DNA from: a bacterium
GTDB taxonomy: Bacteria > Actinomycetota > Acidimicrobiia > Spongiisociales > Spongiisociaceae
NCBI GenBank assembly: GCA_028821265.1
Contig: JAPPGU010000018.1
Coordinates: forward strand, 1 to 64,000
Direction of reading: 5' to 3'
Length of the DNA stretch: 64,000 bases
Position numbers and translations under genes: made by a program. Of the stretch, positions 16,847 through 25,919 are shown piece by piece. Position 1 is the first letter of the stretch. Every line of letters starts with the position of its first letter. The notes beneath the pieces are model-generated. The model was not told the origin of the DNA. It did no database searches and saw only the letters and a list, made by a program, of their open reading frames with translations.

Positions 16847-18658
16847 TCAGCAGATCGTGGTGCGCTCCTCGGGAAGAACGAGGTCGATCAGGGCCCGGTG
16901 GATGATCTCGTTGGCGCATTCGTTGTTGGGATACACGCCGTGCGCGAAGTGCTCGGCTTGGACGAGGTAGCCGTTCGACAGCGTCTCCTCCACCAGTTCG
17001 ACCGACTCGCTGAGCGGCGTTGCCGGATCCCGCGGGTTGCCGATGACCACGATCGGTACATCGCCGCCGTCGAGCGTTCCACCGAACGCGGCCCGATCCA
17101 GAAGGTCGTAGAACGGGCATGTTCCCGGCGCCGTGAACTCGAGGTGGGCCAGCAGCGGCAGCTCCCGGCGCACCGCCTCCTCCATCGCCGTCTCGTCGGA
17201 CAGCCGCACGTGGCGATCGAGTTGCGGGTGCAGCACCCAGGAGTCGAGGCAGTTGACGTGCTCCACGAAGGTGGTCCCGCCGTGGCTGTCCCCGAGTTGG
17301 AACCGAGCCAACTCTGCGAGGAGGGACGGATCGTCTTCCTCGACCAGTAACGCGTAGCCAATCCAGAGGTAGGGCCAAGCTTCCTCGCTGTACAGCGGCG
17401 TGATGATCGCCAGTGCTCCGGCGAGCGGGTTCCCACCCGTAGCCTCGGCCACCGCGTCGAGCGCGCCCACGTTCTCCTTGAAATACCCGCGCGGGTCGCC
17501 GTCGTTGTACATCGGGCATTCGGGCTGATCGCACGCGTCGAGGGCTTCCCCCAGCAGCACTTCGAACTGGCGGAGCTCGTCGATCACGTTGGCTACGCGC
17601 GCCTCAACCGTGCTGACGTCGTCCAGCGGGTTGTCCGCGCCGTCCACCACCATGGCTCGCACCGACTCGGGGAACAACGTGGCGTACCAGACGCCGAGGG
17701 CGGCGCCGTATGACACGCCGAAGTAACTGACCTGATCCGCTCCGAGCGCCTTGCGGATCTCGTCCATATCGTGGGCCACGTACTCGCTGTGCAATAGTCC
17801 CGCCGCAGCGCCCATCGACTCCACGCAGAGCAGCGCCGCCTCCTCGGCCGCAGCGAATTCCTCGGCGGCGTCGAACGGGAGTTCCACCTGCGACAGCAGC
17901 GCGAGCTGCGCCCCGGGCTCGCCGCACACGAAGGGCGGCTCCGAGCGCCCCACGCCGCGGGGGTCGAAGCCGACGATGTCGAACCGTTCGAGCACCGGTG
18001 CGGTGAAGATCACGCCGGGACCCTCGAGCGCCCACGCAGCCATATCGATGCCGCTGGCGCCAGGTCCTCCGGGGTTCACCACCAGGTAGCCGATGCGCCG
18101 GTCCGGATCGGTGGCGCGGTGCACGGCGATGGTGAGCGCCAACTCTCCCGCATCGGTGTCGCGGTAGTCGAGCGGCACCGTGACGACACCGCACTCGAGC
18201 CCCACGAACTCACATTCGATCCACCGCACGGTGCGCTCGGGGGCCGCAGGGCTCCCGTCCGCGCCATCCGCGGCGCCGGTCTCGTCGACCGGATCTGCCT
18301 CGTCCCCTTCGCCCGGTCTGTCCTGGTCGTCCGCAGCGTCCGTGCCCGTCACGGAAGTGACGGTGGTCGCCACGCTCGGTTCAGGACCGGTCGTCACCGT
18401 CCCGCTGGGCGCGGTGGACGTGGTGGTAACCGGCTCGCTAAGGGTGGAAGCAGACGCAGTGGTAACCGGCTCGCTTACTGTGGAGGCAACAGTCGTGGTC
18501 GCCGCTTCACCGGCCTCCCCACCGCCGGCGCCGTCCTGTGACGAGCAGGCCGCCGCCAGCAGTACCAGCGCCAAGACGGCTATACGGATCCGGCACCGAT
18601 AATGGCCGGCGCCGCCCCTGCGGCCACCATGAGGTCGTGAAGTGTCCCGAGACATCAT
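16847..18658 (-). CDS. TAP-like alpha/beta hydrolase lipoprotein (tripeptidyl aminopeptidase family)
   Basis: Serine hydrolase of 603 residues, probably anchored outside the membrane. Signal peptide ends at lipobox Cys38 (VLLAAAC), followed by a Thr/Ser-rich linker with two SEPVTT repeats and an acidic stretch. The hydrolase part shows NPGGPGASG (oxyanion region), the nucleophile elbow GVSYGAALG, Asp in GNPRDPATP and His in EHFAHGVY. This is the layout of actinobacterial SlpD/E-type peptidases that release N-terminal peptides. ATG 18658 has AGGGGG upstream; a start at 18703 is possible but would push the signal peptide far inside. Confidence 0.85.
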   Translation of the reverse strand: MMSRDTSRPHGGRRGGAGHYRCRIRIAVLALVLLAAACSSQDGAGGGEAGEAATTTVASTVSEPVTTASASTLSEPVTTTSTAPSGTVTTGPEPSVATTVTSVTGTDAADDQDRPGEGDEADPVDETGAADGADGSPAAPERTVRWIECEFVGLECGVVTVPLDYRDTDAGELALTIAVHRATDPDRRIGYLVVNPGGPGASGIDMAAWALEGPGVIFTAPVLERFDIVGFDPRGVGRSEPPFVCGEPGAQLALLSQVELPFDAAEEFAAAEEAALLCVESMGAAAGLLHSEYVAHDMDEIRKALGADQVSYFGVSYGAALGVWYATLFPESVRAMVVDGADNPLDDVSTVEARVANVIDELRQFEVLLGEALDACDQPECPMYNDGDPRGYFKENVGALDAVAEATGGNPLAGALAIITPLYSEEAWPYLWIGYALLVEEDDPSLLAELARFQLGDSHGGTTFVEHVNCLDSWVLHPQLDRHVRLSDETAMEEAVRRELPLLAHLEFTAPGTCPFYDLLDRAAFGGTLDGGDVPIVVIGNPRDPATPLSESVELVEETLSNGYLVQAEHFAHGVYPNNECANEIIHRALIDLVLPEERTTIC

Positions 18659-18863
18659 GTAGCCCCCTGCGGAGTGGTCCGGTGAACGGCGAATCCTATC
18701 CATGAACCCGCTCTACCGATGACCCTGGGTTCCGGGTATCCACGGGGAGTCCTTGTCCCGGGCCTCGGATTCCCGATGTGATTCTCGGCCCCACCGGCCA
18801 GTGCCGGAAGAGCGGGAGGCGTGCTCCAACCGGTCTCGAATCCTGCAGGGATCGGGGGTTAAC

Positions 18864-20537
18864 GTGTCCGGCATGATGACGGGCGCCAGGGCCTTGGCGG
18901 AGATGGTCGACGGGTACGGGGTGACCCATGTCTTCATGGTGCCGGCCGTCCTGCGGCGGACGCTTGCTGAGCTGGAGCGGTTCGGGGTGCGGCGCATCCA
19001 CACCCACGGGGAGAAGCCGGCCGCGTACATGGCCGACGGGTACGCCAGGATGTCGGGCAGGCCCGGGGTATGCATGGCCCAGGCGGTGGGGGCGCTGAAT
19101 CTGGCCGCCGGCCTCAGGGACGCGCATCTGGCCAGCTCTCCCGTCATCGCCCTCTCAGGAGGTCGCGACCCGGTAGCAACCGGCAAGGGTGTCTACCAGG
19201 AGGTGGACGACCTCCCCGCCTTCGTCAACGTCACCAAGTTCAGCGCTGAGGTTGGCTCGGTGGAGCGGATACCCGATCTGGTCCGGCAGGCATTCCGCTC
19301 GGCGGTGTCAGGCCGTCCCGGCCCGGCCCACCTCCAGTTCGTCGGTAACGAAGGCCAGGTCGACCTCGAGGAGGGAGACCTCGATCCCTCTGTCGAGCCA
19401 CGATTCGCCTCGGTACCGCCTGAGCGTTCCCTCCCCGACCCGCGGGCCGTGGCGGCCGCGATCGACTTGCTCGAGCGCGCCGAGCGGCCGGTGCTTGTGG
19501 CGGGCGGTGGCGTGCGAGCCTCCTGGGCCGCAGGCGAGCTGGTGGCTGTTGCGGAACGGCTCTCCATCCCCGTCGTGACCTCCCTCAACGGGAAGGACAC
19601 GATTCCAGGGAACCATCCCCTATGCGTCGGTGTCGTGGGCACCTACTCGCGGAGCGCAGCCAACCGGGTCGTCAACCAGGCCGACCTGGTGTGTTTCGTC
19701 GGGTCGAGCACCGGCAGCATGACGACCCACTTCTGGCAGGTTCCGGAACCCGGGGTCCCCGCCATCCAGATTGACATCGACCCGGAAATGCTGGGTCGCA
19801 ACTACCCGCTGCGGGTCGCGATCAACGCCGATGCCCGGGAAGCTCTCGCCGCCATTCTCGGAGGAACCGGCCCAACCCGTGCGAGCCGGGAGGAGTGGCT
19901 CGCCACCGCCCGAGGTGAGGTGGCTGCGTGGCGCCGGCAACATCTGGGGCACCTTCGCTCGGATGCGGTGCCGATCCGTCCGGAGCGGATCTGCACGGAG
20001 TTGACGGACCTCGTGCCTGACGACGCGTGCGTGGTGGTGGACACCGGCCACGCCGGGATGTGGATGGGCGGCATGTTCGACACCCGCACACCCGAGCAGC
20101 GCTACCTCCGCAGCGCCGGACACCTCGGCTGGGCGTTCCCCGCCGCGCTGGGCGCCAAGTGCGCCGCCCCGGACCGCCCCGTGGTCTGCTTCACCGGCGA
20201 CGCCGGGCTCTGGTACCACATCGCCGAGATCGAGACCGCCGTCCGGTGGGGCATCAACACGGTGACCGTGGTCAACAACAACTCCTCGGGCAACCAGTCC
20301 GCCCGCGGCTTCGACCGGGCCTACGGAGGGGAGCAAACCCCGGAGGGACGCCGCCTGTGGACCTTCACCGACGTGGACTTCGCCGCGCTCGCCGAGGGGA
20401 TGGGTGCGATGGGAATCCGGGTGGAGGAGCCCGGCCAGATCGGCCCCGCCCTCGACCGCGCCCTGGAGGCGGAGCGACCCGTCATCATCGACGTAGTCAC
20501 CGACGTCGAGGCAATGGCCCCCCTCGCCGTGGTTTGA
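18864..20537 (+). CDS. ThDP-dependent enzyme, acetolactate-synthase-like
   Basis: Three-domain ThDP enzyme of 557 residues. The catalytic Glu lies in THGEKPAAYMADGYAR, the central domain holds PVLVAGGGVRAS, and the Mg/ThDP motif is GDAGLWYHIAEIE...NNNSS, with Ala in place of the usual third Gly. It resembles the large subunit of acetolactate synthase and 2-oxoacid decarboxylases, but no regulatory subunit is nearby and it is clearly different from the xsc product. The GTG start at 18864 is chosen because GGGGG lies 5 bases upstream; ATG 18873 or 18876 are alternatives. It is convergent with the NCS2 permease. The substrate is unknown. Confidence 0.72.
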   Translation: MSGMMTGARALAEMVDGYGVTHVFMVPAVLRRTLAELERFGVRRIHTHGEKPAAYMADGYARMSGRPGVCMAQAVGALNLAAGLRDAHLASSPVIALSGGRDPVATGKGVYQEVDDLPAFVNVTKFSAEVGSVERIPDLVRQAFRSAVSGRPGPAHLQFVGNEGQVDLEEGDLDPSVEPRFASVPPERSLPDPRAVAAAIDLLERAERPVLVAGGGVRASWAAGELVAVAERLSIPVVTSLNGKDTIPGNHPLCVGVVGTYSRSAANRVVNQADLVCFVGSSTGSMTTHFWQVPEPGVPAIQIDIDPEMLGRNYPLRVAINADAREALAAILGGTGPTRASREEWLATARGEVAAWRRQHLGHLRSDAVPIRPERICTELTDLVPDDACVVVDTGHAGMWMGGMFDTRTPEQRYLRSAGHLGWAFPAALGAKCAAPDRPVVCFTGDAGLWYHIAEIETAVRWGINTVTVVNNNSSGNQSARGFDRAYGGEQTPEGRRLWTFTDVDFAALAEGMGAMGIRVEEPGQIGPALDRALEAERPVIIDVVTDVEAMAPLAVV

Positions 20538-20558
20538 CGGCTGATGCTCCCTCGTGCG

Positions 20559-22295
20559 CTAGCGGGGGCCGTCCACCGTTACGGTGACGACATCCACCCC
20601 GTGGTACTTCTGGTGGCGTACCGACGACGCGTAGTGCTCCAGCAGGCGGAACGAGATCTCCCGGACGTCGGTTATCTCGGAGGCTTCGCCCAGGTATGAC
20701 AGGCGGTCCTCCAGGTTCTCCCTGTCCGACGCGCACACGAACTCGAGCTCCGCCCCCTCTGCACGGGACCGGGCGGCCACCGCCAGGCGGCGCTCGTCCT
20801 CGGCCTGGTCCTGGGCCGTCTCCAGGCTGGACAGGGTCTCCTCGCCGACCAGGACCAGCCTCTCCGCCGAGTCCGAGTCCCACCCGACCTTGGAGGCGAA
20901 CCTGCGGAGGAAGTCTCCGAGTTTCGGCAGCGTTTCCGAGTCGAGTCCGAGCTCCAACCGCATGCGCCGGGGGCCGGTCACCTCTATGAAGGACGTCATG
21001 AGAATGGCGACGATCGCTCCTGACGTCATCCCGTTTCCGAGCAACACCCCCAAGAACCCCTTACCCAGCAGATCGGGGTAGATCACCTGGTTCTGGAAGC
21101 CCACGCCGATCCAGAAGGCCAGTCCCGCCACCACGGCCTTGCGATGGTCGAGGCCATCCTGGAGGACGATCTTCACGCCCTGGATGAACAGCAGCGCGAG
21201 GAGGACGGTGATGTACGCGGCCGCAACCGGCGCCGGGATGCCGACCAAGAGGGCCGTGGCCTTGGGCAGGAACGCCACCGCCGCGAAGATGATGCCGATC
21301 ACCGCGCCGACCCTCCGTGCCGCGATCCCCGTGACCTCAGCCAGCGAGATGCTGGACGAGTAGGTGGTATTGGGAAGGGTCCCCGTCAGGCCCGAGAGCA
21401 GGTTGCCCACACCGTCGGCGTTCAGTGCTCCCTGCACCACGCGGAAGTCGGTTGCCTGCTGGCGGCGCCGGGAAACCCTCTGGATCGCCACCCCATCACC
21501 CAGGGTTTCTATCGCTCCCACGAGGGTCACGACCACGAAGGCGGGGAGCAGCGCCCAGAACTCGGGGCCGGGAGTGAGCTCCAGCCCCGGCCAACCTCCC
21601 GAAGGCACCCCCACCCAGGGTGCCTCCAGCACGGGTCCCGCGTCATACAGTCCGAACAGGGCCGCCACACCGCAACCCACCGCGATTCCTATGACCGGCG
21701 ACCACAGCCGCACCGCCGACGGAGCCCGCAACACCAGCCCGGCGACCGTTACAAGGGTCGCCAGAGCAGCCGCCGGCGCGGCAGCCGACGGCACACCCTC
21801 GGGAACGTCCGCCAGCAAATCGAACACGACCGGCATGGCCGTGGCCGTGATGAGCATGATCACGGTTCCCGAGACGACCGGGGTGAAGAGGCGACGCAGC
21901 AGCGAGAGCCGGGCCGCCATCAGGAACTGGAAGAGCGACGAGACCACGATCAGGCTGGCCATCGTGGACGGCCCGCCCTCCACCAGCGCCGCGACGCATA
22001 CTGCGATGAACGCCCCTGAGGTTCCCATGACGAGCACGTACCCGGCCCCGATGCGCCCCCACTTCACCGCCTGAAACACGGTGGTCACGCCGCTCACGAT
22101 CAGGGCCGCGAACACGGCCCAGGAGATATACGACTCCGGCTGTTCGGCCACCCTGGCGACTATCACGACCGTAAGAACGACCGGCGCGACGATTATCGTG
22201 GCGGCCTGCAGACCGGCCCCGACCGTCACGGCGGGCGGGGGGTTCTCCTCCGGTTCGTAGCGCACGTTCCGGTTCTCGCCTTCGACGGCCGCCAT
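20559..22295 (-). CDS. NCS2 nucleobase/xanthine-uracil permease family protein with C-terminal HATPase-like domain
   Basis: Membrane transporter of 578 residues. Residues about 30-455 form roughly 12-14 helices with NCS2 features (VGAIETLGDGVAIQRVSRR, GLTGTLPNTTYSSSISLAEVTGIAARRVG). After the last helix comes a soluble tail of about 120 residues (ETLPKLGDFLRRFASKVGWDS..., LVLVGEETLSSL, LEFVCASDRENLEDRLSYL), which looks like an RsbW/anti-sigma type GHKL ATPase fold. Ribosome site GAGGAGGAG before ATG 22295. Last gene of a minus-strand set after PP2C and the aldehyde dehydrogenase (155-base gap). It may carry an anion rather than a nucleobase in this setting, but that is only inferred. Confidence 0.75.
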   Translation of the reverse strand: MAAVEGENRNVRYEPEENPPPAVTVGAGLQAATIIVAPVVLTVVIVARVAEQPESYISWAVFAALIVSGVTTVFQAVKWGRIGAGYVLVMGTSGAFIAVCVAALVEGGPSTMASLIVVSSLFQFLMAARLSLLRRLFTPVVSGTVIMLITATAMPVVFDLLADVPEGVPSAAAPAAALATLVTVAGLVLRAPSAVRLWSPVIGIAVGCGVAALFGLYDAGPVLEAPWVGVPSGGWPGLELTPGPEFWALLPAFVVVTLVGAIETLGDGVAIQRVSRRRQQATDFRVVQGALNADGVGNLLSGLTGTLPNTTYSSSISLAEVTGIAARRVGAVIGIIFAAVAFLPKATALLVGIPAPVAAAYITVLLALLFIQGVKIVLQDGLDHRKAVVAGLAFWIGVGFQNQVIYPDLLGKGFLGVLLGNGMTSGAIVAILMTSFIEVTGPRRMRLELGLDSETLPKLGDFLRRFASKVGWDSDSAERLVLVGEETLSSLETAQDQAEDERRLAVAARSRAEGAELEFVCASDRENLEDRLSYLGEASEITDVREISFRLLEHYASSVRHQKYHGVDVVTVTVDGPR

Positions 22296-22450
22296 CGGCT
22301 CTCCTCCTCGTGTACCCACCAACGTTGCTCCCGTCCGGTCGGACGGATCTCCTGCGCGGTCTCTTGCCCCCGCTGAGTACCTTGATGATAAAACCGGGAG
22401 GCACCGCGGGCGGCGCTTGGCGGTCCCCGAGGACTCTCAGCCGTAGTTGC

Positions 22451-23878
22451 TCATTCTCCGTATTGGCGCCAGTGGTCGCCGAACAACGCCTCCTCGGTGG
22501 GTCGGTCCTCGGCGATGGTGGTGGAGACGTGGGTCAGGTTGATGAAGTGGCGATAGTTCAGGTTCTCGCTGATGCTGTTGCCCGCCCAGGTTCCGCAGCC
22601 CATCGTCAGGGTAAAGGGAAGGCCGTTGGTGAAGCTGCCTCCGTTCCCGATGGCGTGGGCCTGGTTGACGAGCACCCTGACCACGTCCAGCTCGGTGGCG
22701 AGAAGGCGGGCGTTCTCTGTGGATCCCGTGTAGATGCCGCAGGAGTGGCCCCGCCCCCTGACCTCCAGGACGGCCCTTACCGTCTCGATCGCCGCGCGGA
22801 TGCCCGCAACCCGGTAGACGGTGAGTACAAGGGAAAGCTTCTCGTCGGCGAAGGAAGCGGCCCGGGCCGGTAGCGCGTCCTCCACCAGGAACAACCGGGC
22901 CTTCGCAGCCTGGCCGCCCAGCCCGGCGCGGCGGGCGAGGACGTCCGCATCCCGAGCGATCATCTCCCGGTTCAGCCTCCCGTCCACCCACAGAGCGTCC
23001 CGGATGGCGCGCTTCTCCAGCCTGTCCACCACGTACGCCCCGGCTTGGCGAAGCTCGTCCAGCGCCCGGTCGTATACGTCATCGAGGATCACCAGCGAGT
23101 TCTCCGAGGAGCACGAGGTGGCGTTGTCGAAGGTCTTGGAGGCCACGATGCCCGCGGCGGCCTGCCTGAGGTCGGCGGTACTGTCGATGACCACGGGCAC
23201 GTTGCCGGCACCCACCCCGATCGCCGGCTTGCCGCTCCGGTAGGCGCTGCGGACGTTGTTCTGCGACCCCGTGACCACGGACAGGTCGCATGCCTCCATC
23301 AACGCGGTGGTGGAGTGTCGGGTGACCGGTTGCGGGAGGATCTGGACCAGATCGGGCGGTGCGTCCACGCCTTCCAGGGCATCCCGCATGAGTTCCACCG
23401 CCCGGGAGGTGGTCACGTAGGCGAGCGGCGAGGGCGCGATGATGACCGCGTTCCGGCCCTTGACGGCCATCATGGCCTTGTTGACCGGGGTGGCGGCGGG
23501 ATTGGTGGACGGCGTGACCGCGGCGACCACCCCGACGGGCTTGGCGTAGATCATCAGGCCGCGGGCGGGGTCCTCCTCGATCAGGCCCACCGTCCTGGCC
23601 CGGCTCAGGTCCCGAAGGGTGCCGAAGGTCTTGCGGCGGTTCTTGCGGATCTTGTCGGCGACGTTCCCGAGGCCGGTGGTCCGGACGGCGAGTTCCGCCA
23701 GCTCGCGGGCGTGCTCGGGCTTGTAGAGCGACCAGGCCAGGGCCGTCACCACCTCGTCCACGCGGTCCTGGTCCGAGCCGGCGAACCTGTCCATCGCCGA
23801 CCGCGCTCGGCCCACGACCGCGCTCACGATCTCGCCCGCCGAGTCCTCGGCGCCCGGAGCCTTCGTCCCAACGGTCAC
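22451..23878 (-). CDS. CoA-acylating aldehyde dehydrogenase (sulfoacetaldehyde/acetaldehyde type)
   Basis: NAD(P)-dependent enzyme of 475 residues interconverting an aldehyde and its acyl-CoA. It has PVGVVAAVTPSTNPAATPVNKA, GVGAGNVPVVID, the nucleophile Cys256 in DNATSCSSENS and the GHSCGIYTGS stretch of the AdhE/EutE/SauS class. Within this class SauS and SqwD act on sulfoacetaldehyde; xsc in the same window and a SucCD-like ligase next door make that substrate attractive, but acetaldehyde or another aldehyde is equally allowed by sequence. GTG 23878 is chosen: it lies 10 bases after the PP2C stop with GGTGAGG upstream, giving a normal family length. Confidence 0.8.
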   Translation of the reverse strand: MTVGTKAPGAEDSAGEIVSAVVGRARSAMDRFAGSDQDRVDEVVTALAWSLYKPEHARELAELAVRTTGLGNVADKIRKNRRKTFGTLRDLSRARTVGLIEEDPARGLMIYAKPVGVVAAVTPSTNPAATPVNKAMMAVKGRNAVIIAPSPLAYVTTSRAVELMRDALEGVDAPPDLVQILPQPVTRHSTTALMEACDLSVVTGSQNNVRSAYRSGKPAIGVGAGNVPVVIDSTADLRQAAAGIVASKTFDNATSCSSENSLVILDDVYDRALDELRQAGAYVVDRLEKRAIRDALWVDGRLNREMIARDADVLARRAGLGGQAAKARLFLVEDALPARAASFADEKLSLVLTVYRVAGIRAAIETVRAVLEVRGRGHSCGIYTGSTENARLLATELDVVRVLVNQAHAIGNGGSFTNGLPFTLTMGCGTWAGNSISENLNYRHFINLTHVSTTIAEDRPTEEALFGDHWRQYGE

Positions 23879-23888
23879 GGGCCGGGCC

Positions 23889-24707
23889 TCACCGTTCGGG
23901 GGGGCGGCGCCAGTGGGCGACCGCGACGGTGGCGTTGTCGTTGAAGCCGAGATCCCGAGCCTTCGCGAGGATGCCCTCGGCGATCCCGGCGGCGTCAACC
24001 GCTTCAGGGTCACAGGCCGACCCGATGCCGGCCGGAGAGTCGTCCCACAGCCACCCCATGCGGCCCCTGGCCGCAAGTGGCTCCCAGACGCCGTCGCTGG
24101 CGATGATCACAACATCTGGCAACTCGGAGTCCTCGAACCCGTCGACCATCTCCACCTCCACCAGCCCGGCGTCTTGGGCCTCGTCCTCGGGCGGCTGACC
24201 CAGGCAAGCCGTGATGAGTCCGTAGGGATCTCTATGGGGAGAGCCGCAGCACGATCCCGCGTAGCCGTCCGGTCCGGACCACACAGCAAAAGGCATCGTA
24301 TCGCCCATCCACCCGATCCGCAGACCGCCCACGGGTGTCCACGCCGCCACGCACAGGGTGCTCATCGGGATACTCCAGGGTCGCACCCGATAGCCCTTCT
24401 GCTGCAAGGATGTCGATAGCGCGAGCACCCGTTCGTTGGCCTCGGCGAACGCTATCGCCATGTCCGCCGCGCTGCCGATCCGGACCGGTAGGCCACCGAC
24501 GGCCGCCTGCGACGCCTCGTCCCCCCGGGCGTGGCCCCCTAGCCCGTCGGCCACCGCGATCACCCACGAGCCGTCGTCCGACACCGCTGTGAACATGCTG
24601 TCCTCGTTCCTCTCGCGCGGTCCGGCGTCGGTCACCGCAGCGACCGACCATCCCTGCGGCGAACGATCAAGCTCGGTGGGCTCTGGATGCGGCATGGATG
24701 ACATCAT
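23889..24707 (-). CDS. PP2C-family Ser/Thr protein phosphatase
   Basis: Metal-dependent phosphatase of 272 residues, with no membrane segment. Motifs in order: RERNEDSM, AVADGLGGHARGDEAS, GWMGDTMPF, VIIASDGVWEPL and FNDNATVAVA, supplying the metal-binding Asp residues. It is the first gene of the minus-strand set ahead of the acylating aldehyde dehydrogenase, with a 10-base gap, and divergent from the ligase genes. No kinase is nearby, so its partner is unknown; it may tune the neighbouring catabolic enzymes or the tail domain of the permease. Confidence 0.85.
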   Translation of the reverse strand: MMSSMPHPEPTELDRSPQGWSVAAVTDAGPRERNEDSMFTAVSDDGSWVIAVADGLGGHARGDEASQAAVGGLPVRIGSAADMAIAFAEANERVLALSTSLQQKGYRVRPWSIPMSTLCVAAWTPVGGLRIGWMGDTMPFAVWSGPDGYAGSCCGSPHRDPYGLITACLGQPPEDEAQDAGLVEVEMVDGFEDSELPDVVIIASDGVWEPLAARGRMGWLWDDSPAGIGSACDPEAVDAAGIAEGILAKARDLGFNDNATVAVAHWRRPPER

Positions 24708-24782
24708 GCCAGATCACACGTGCACAGGCGCCCTAGCCACCAGGCGGCGGAGTGCTGGAACCGGCGTAGGATTCCACCTGGC

Positions 24783-25919
24783 ATGAACATCCCGGAGCAC
24801 GCCGCCAAGGCCTTGCTGGAGGACGCAGGCATACCGGTTCCCGCGGGGATCGTCGCCGACTCGCCGCAAGGAGCGGCCCGGGCCGCCGCTCGCCTCGGGC
24901 CGGTGATGGTCAAGGCGCAGATACCGGCGGGAGGCCGGGGAAAGTCGGGTGGCGTCCAGCCCGCCAGCACCCCGGCCGAGGCGCACGCGGTGGCCCGGAG
25001 CCTCCTGGGAAGCCGCATCAGCCGACACCGTGTGACCGGAGTCCTGGTCGAGGAACGGGTACCGGTCGCCCAGGAGCTCTACGCCGCGGTCCTCAACCAT
25101 CCCGCCGGCCCGGCGCGGCGGGTGGTGCTCTCCGAGCGTGGCGGGGTGGACATCGAGGAGACGGCCCGGACCGATCCCGGGTCGATCCGGACGCTCGACA
25201 TCGATCCGAGAACGGGTCTGCGCCCGGAGGCCGCCCGGCGACTCGTGGCGAGGACGGGAGTGGATGCGGTCGCTCCCGCCGTTGCCGACGTGCTCGTACG
25301 GATGGACCGCCTGCATCGGGACTCCGACGCCCAACTCCTCGAGATCAACCCGCTCGCCATCACTGATGCCGGCGACATGGTGGCGCTGGACTGCAAGCTC
25401 GTGATAGACGCCGCCGCCGCCGCCCGCCGGCCGTCGCTTGCCGCCGTCGCCGCACCGGAGCCGCTCACCGAGCTGGAACAGGCCGCCCGCGATCTCGGCC
25501 TCCAGTTCGTCGAACTCGACGGGGAGGTGGGCGTGCTCGCCAACGGCGCCGGCCTCACGATGACCACCATGGACGTGATCGTCCACCTGGGGGGCCGGCC
25601 CGCCAACTTCCTCGAGATCGGCGGCGACGCCTACACCAAGGCGCGCCCCGCGTTGGAAATCGTGCTCGCGCAGCGGGGACTGCGCTCCCTGGTGGTCAAC
25701 TTCTGCGGGGCCTTCGCCCGGACCGATGTGATGGTGGACGGGTTGACCGAGGCGTGGCTGGAACTGCAGCCGGACGTTCCCGCCTTCTTCACCATCGACG
25801 GCACCGGGGCGGCGGAGGCCCGGAGGATGCTGGAGGAGCGCCTGGGCCTCGAACCGTACCCCACCATGGACCAGGCGATCACCGCGGCCCTGCGCGCCGA
25901 TGGACGGGGTGCCCCATGA
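24783..25919 (+). CDS. Succinyl-CoA synthetase-like ligase, beta (ATP-grasp) subunit
   Basis: ATP-grasp subunit of an acyl-CoA synthetase (nucleoside-diphosphate forming), 378 residues. It opens MNIPEHAAKALLEDAGIPVP, the SucC pattern, then has VMVKAQIPAGGRGKSGGV and the metal/nucleotide site LLEINPLAI; the C-terminal ligase_CoA part includes NGAGLTMTTMDVIVHLGG and PANFLEIGGDA. Translation couples to the alpha subunit by an ATGA overlap. Being away from TCA genes and beside an acylating aldehyde dehydrogenase, it probably acts on a special acid (compare MtkAB for malate and SqwKL for sulfoacetate) instead of succinate. Confidence 0.85.
   Translation: MNIPEHAAKALLEDAGIPVPAGIVADSPQGAARAAARLGPVMVKAQIPAGGRGKSGGVQPASTPAEAHAVARSLLGSRISRHRVTGVLVEERVPVAQELYAAVLNHPAGPARRVVLSERGGVDIEETARTDPGSIRTLDIDPRTGLRPEAARRLVARTGVDAVAPAVADVLVRMDRLHRDSDAQLLEINPLAITDAGDMVALDCKLVIDAAAAARRPSLAAVAAPEPLTELEQAARDLGLQFVELDGEVGVLANGAGLTMTTMDVIVHLGGRPANFLEIGGDAYTKARPALEIVLAQRGLRSLVVNFCGAFARTDVMVDGLTEAWLELQPDVPAFFTIDGTGAAEARRMLEERLGLEPYPTMDQAITAALRADGRGAP

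Noticed and set aside
18863..20537. A second sulfoacetaldehyde acetyltransferase
   Set aside because: It lacks the Xsc-specific stretches (INIPRDF, LPQYGI, NNGQWGAEK) seen in the gene at 11008.
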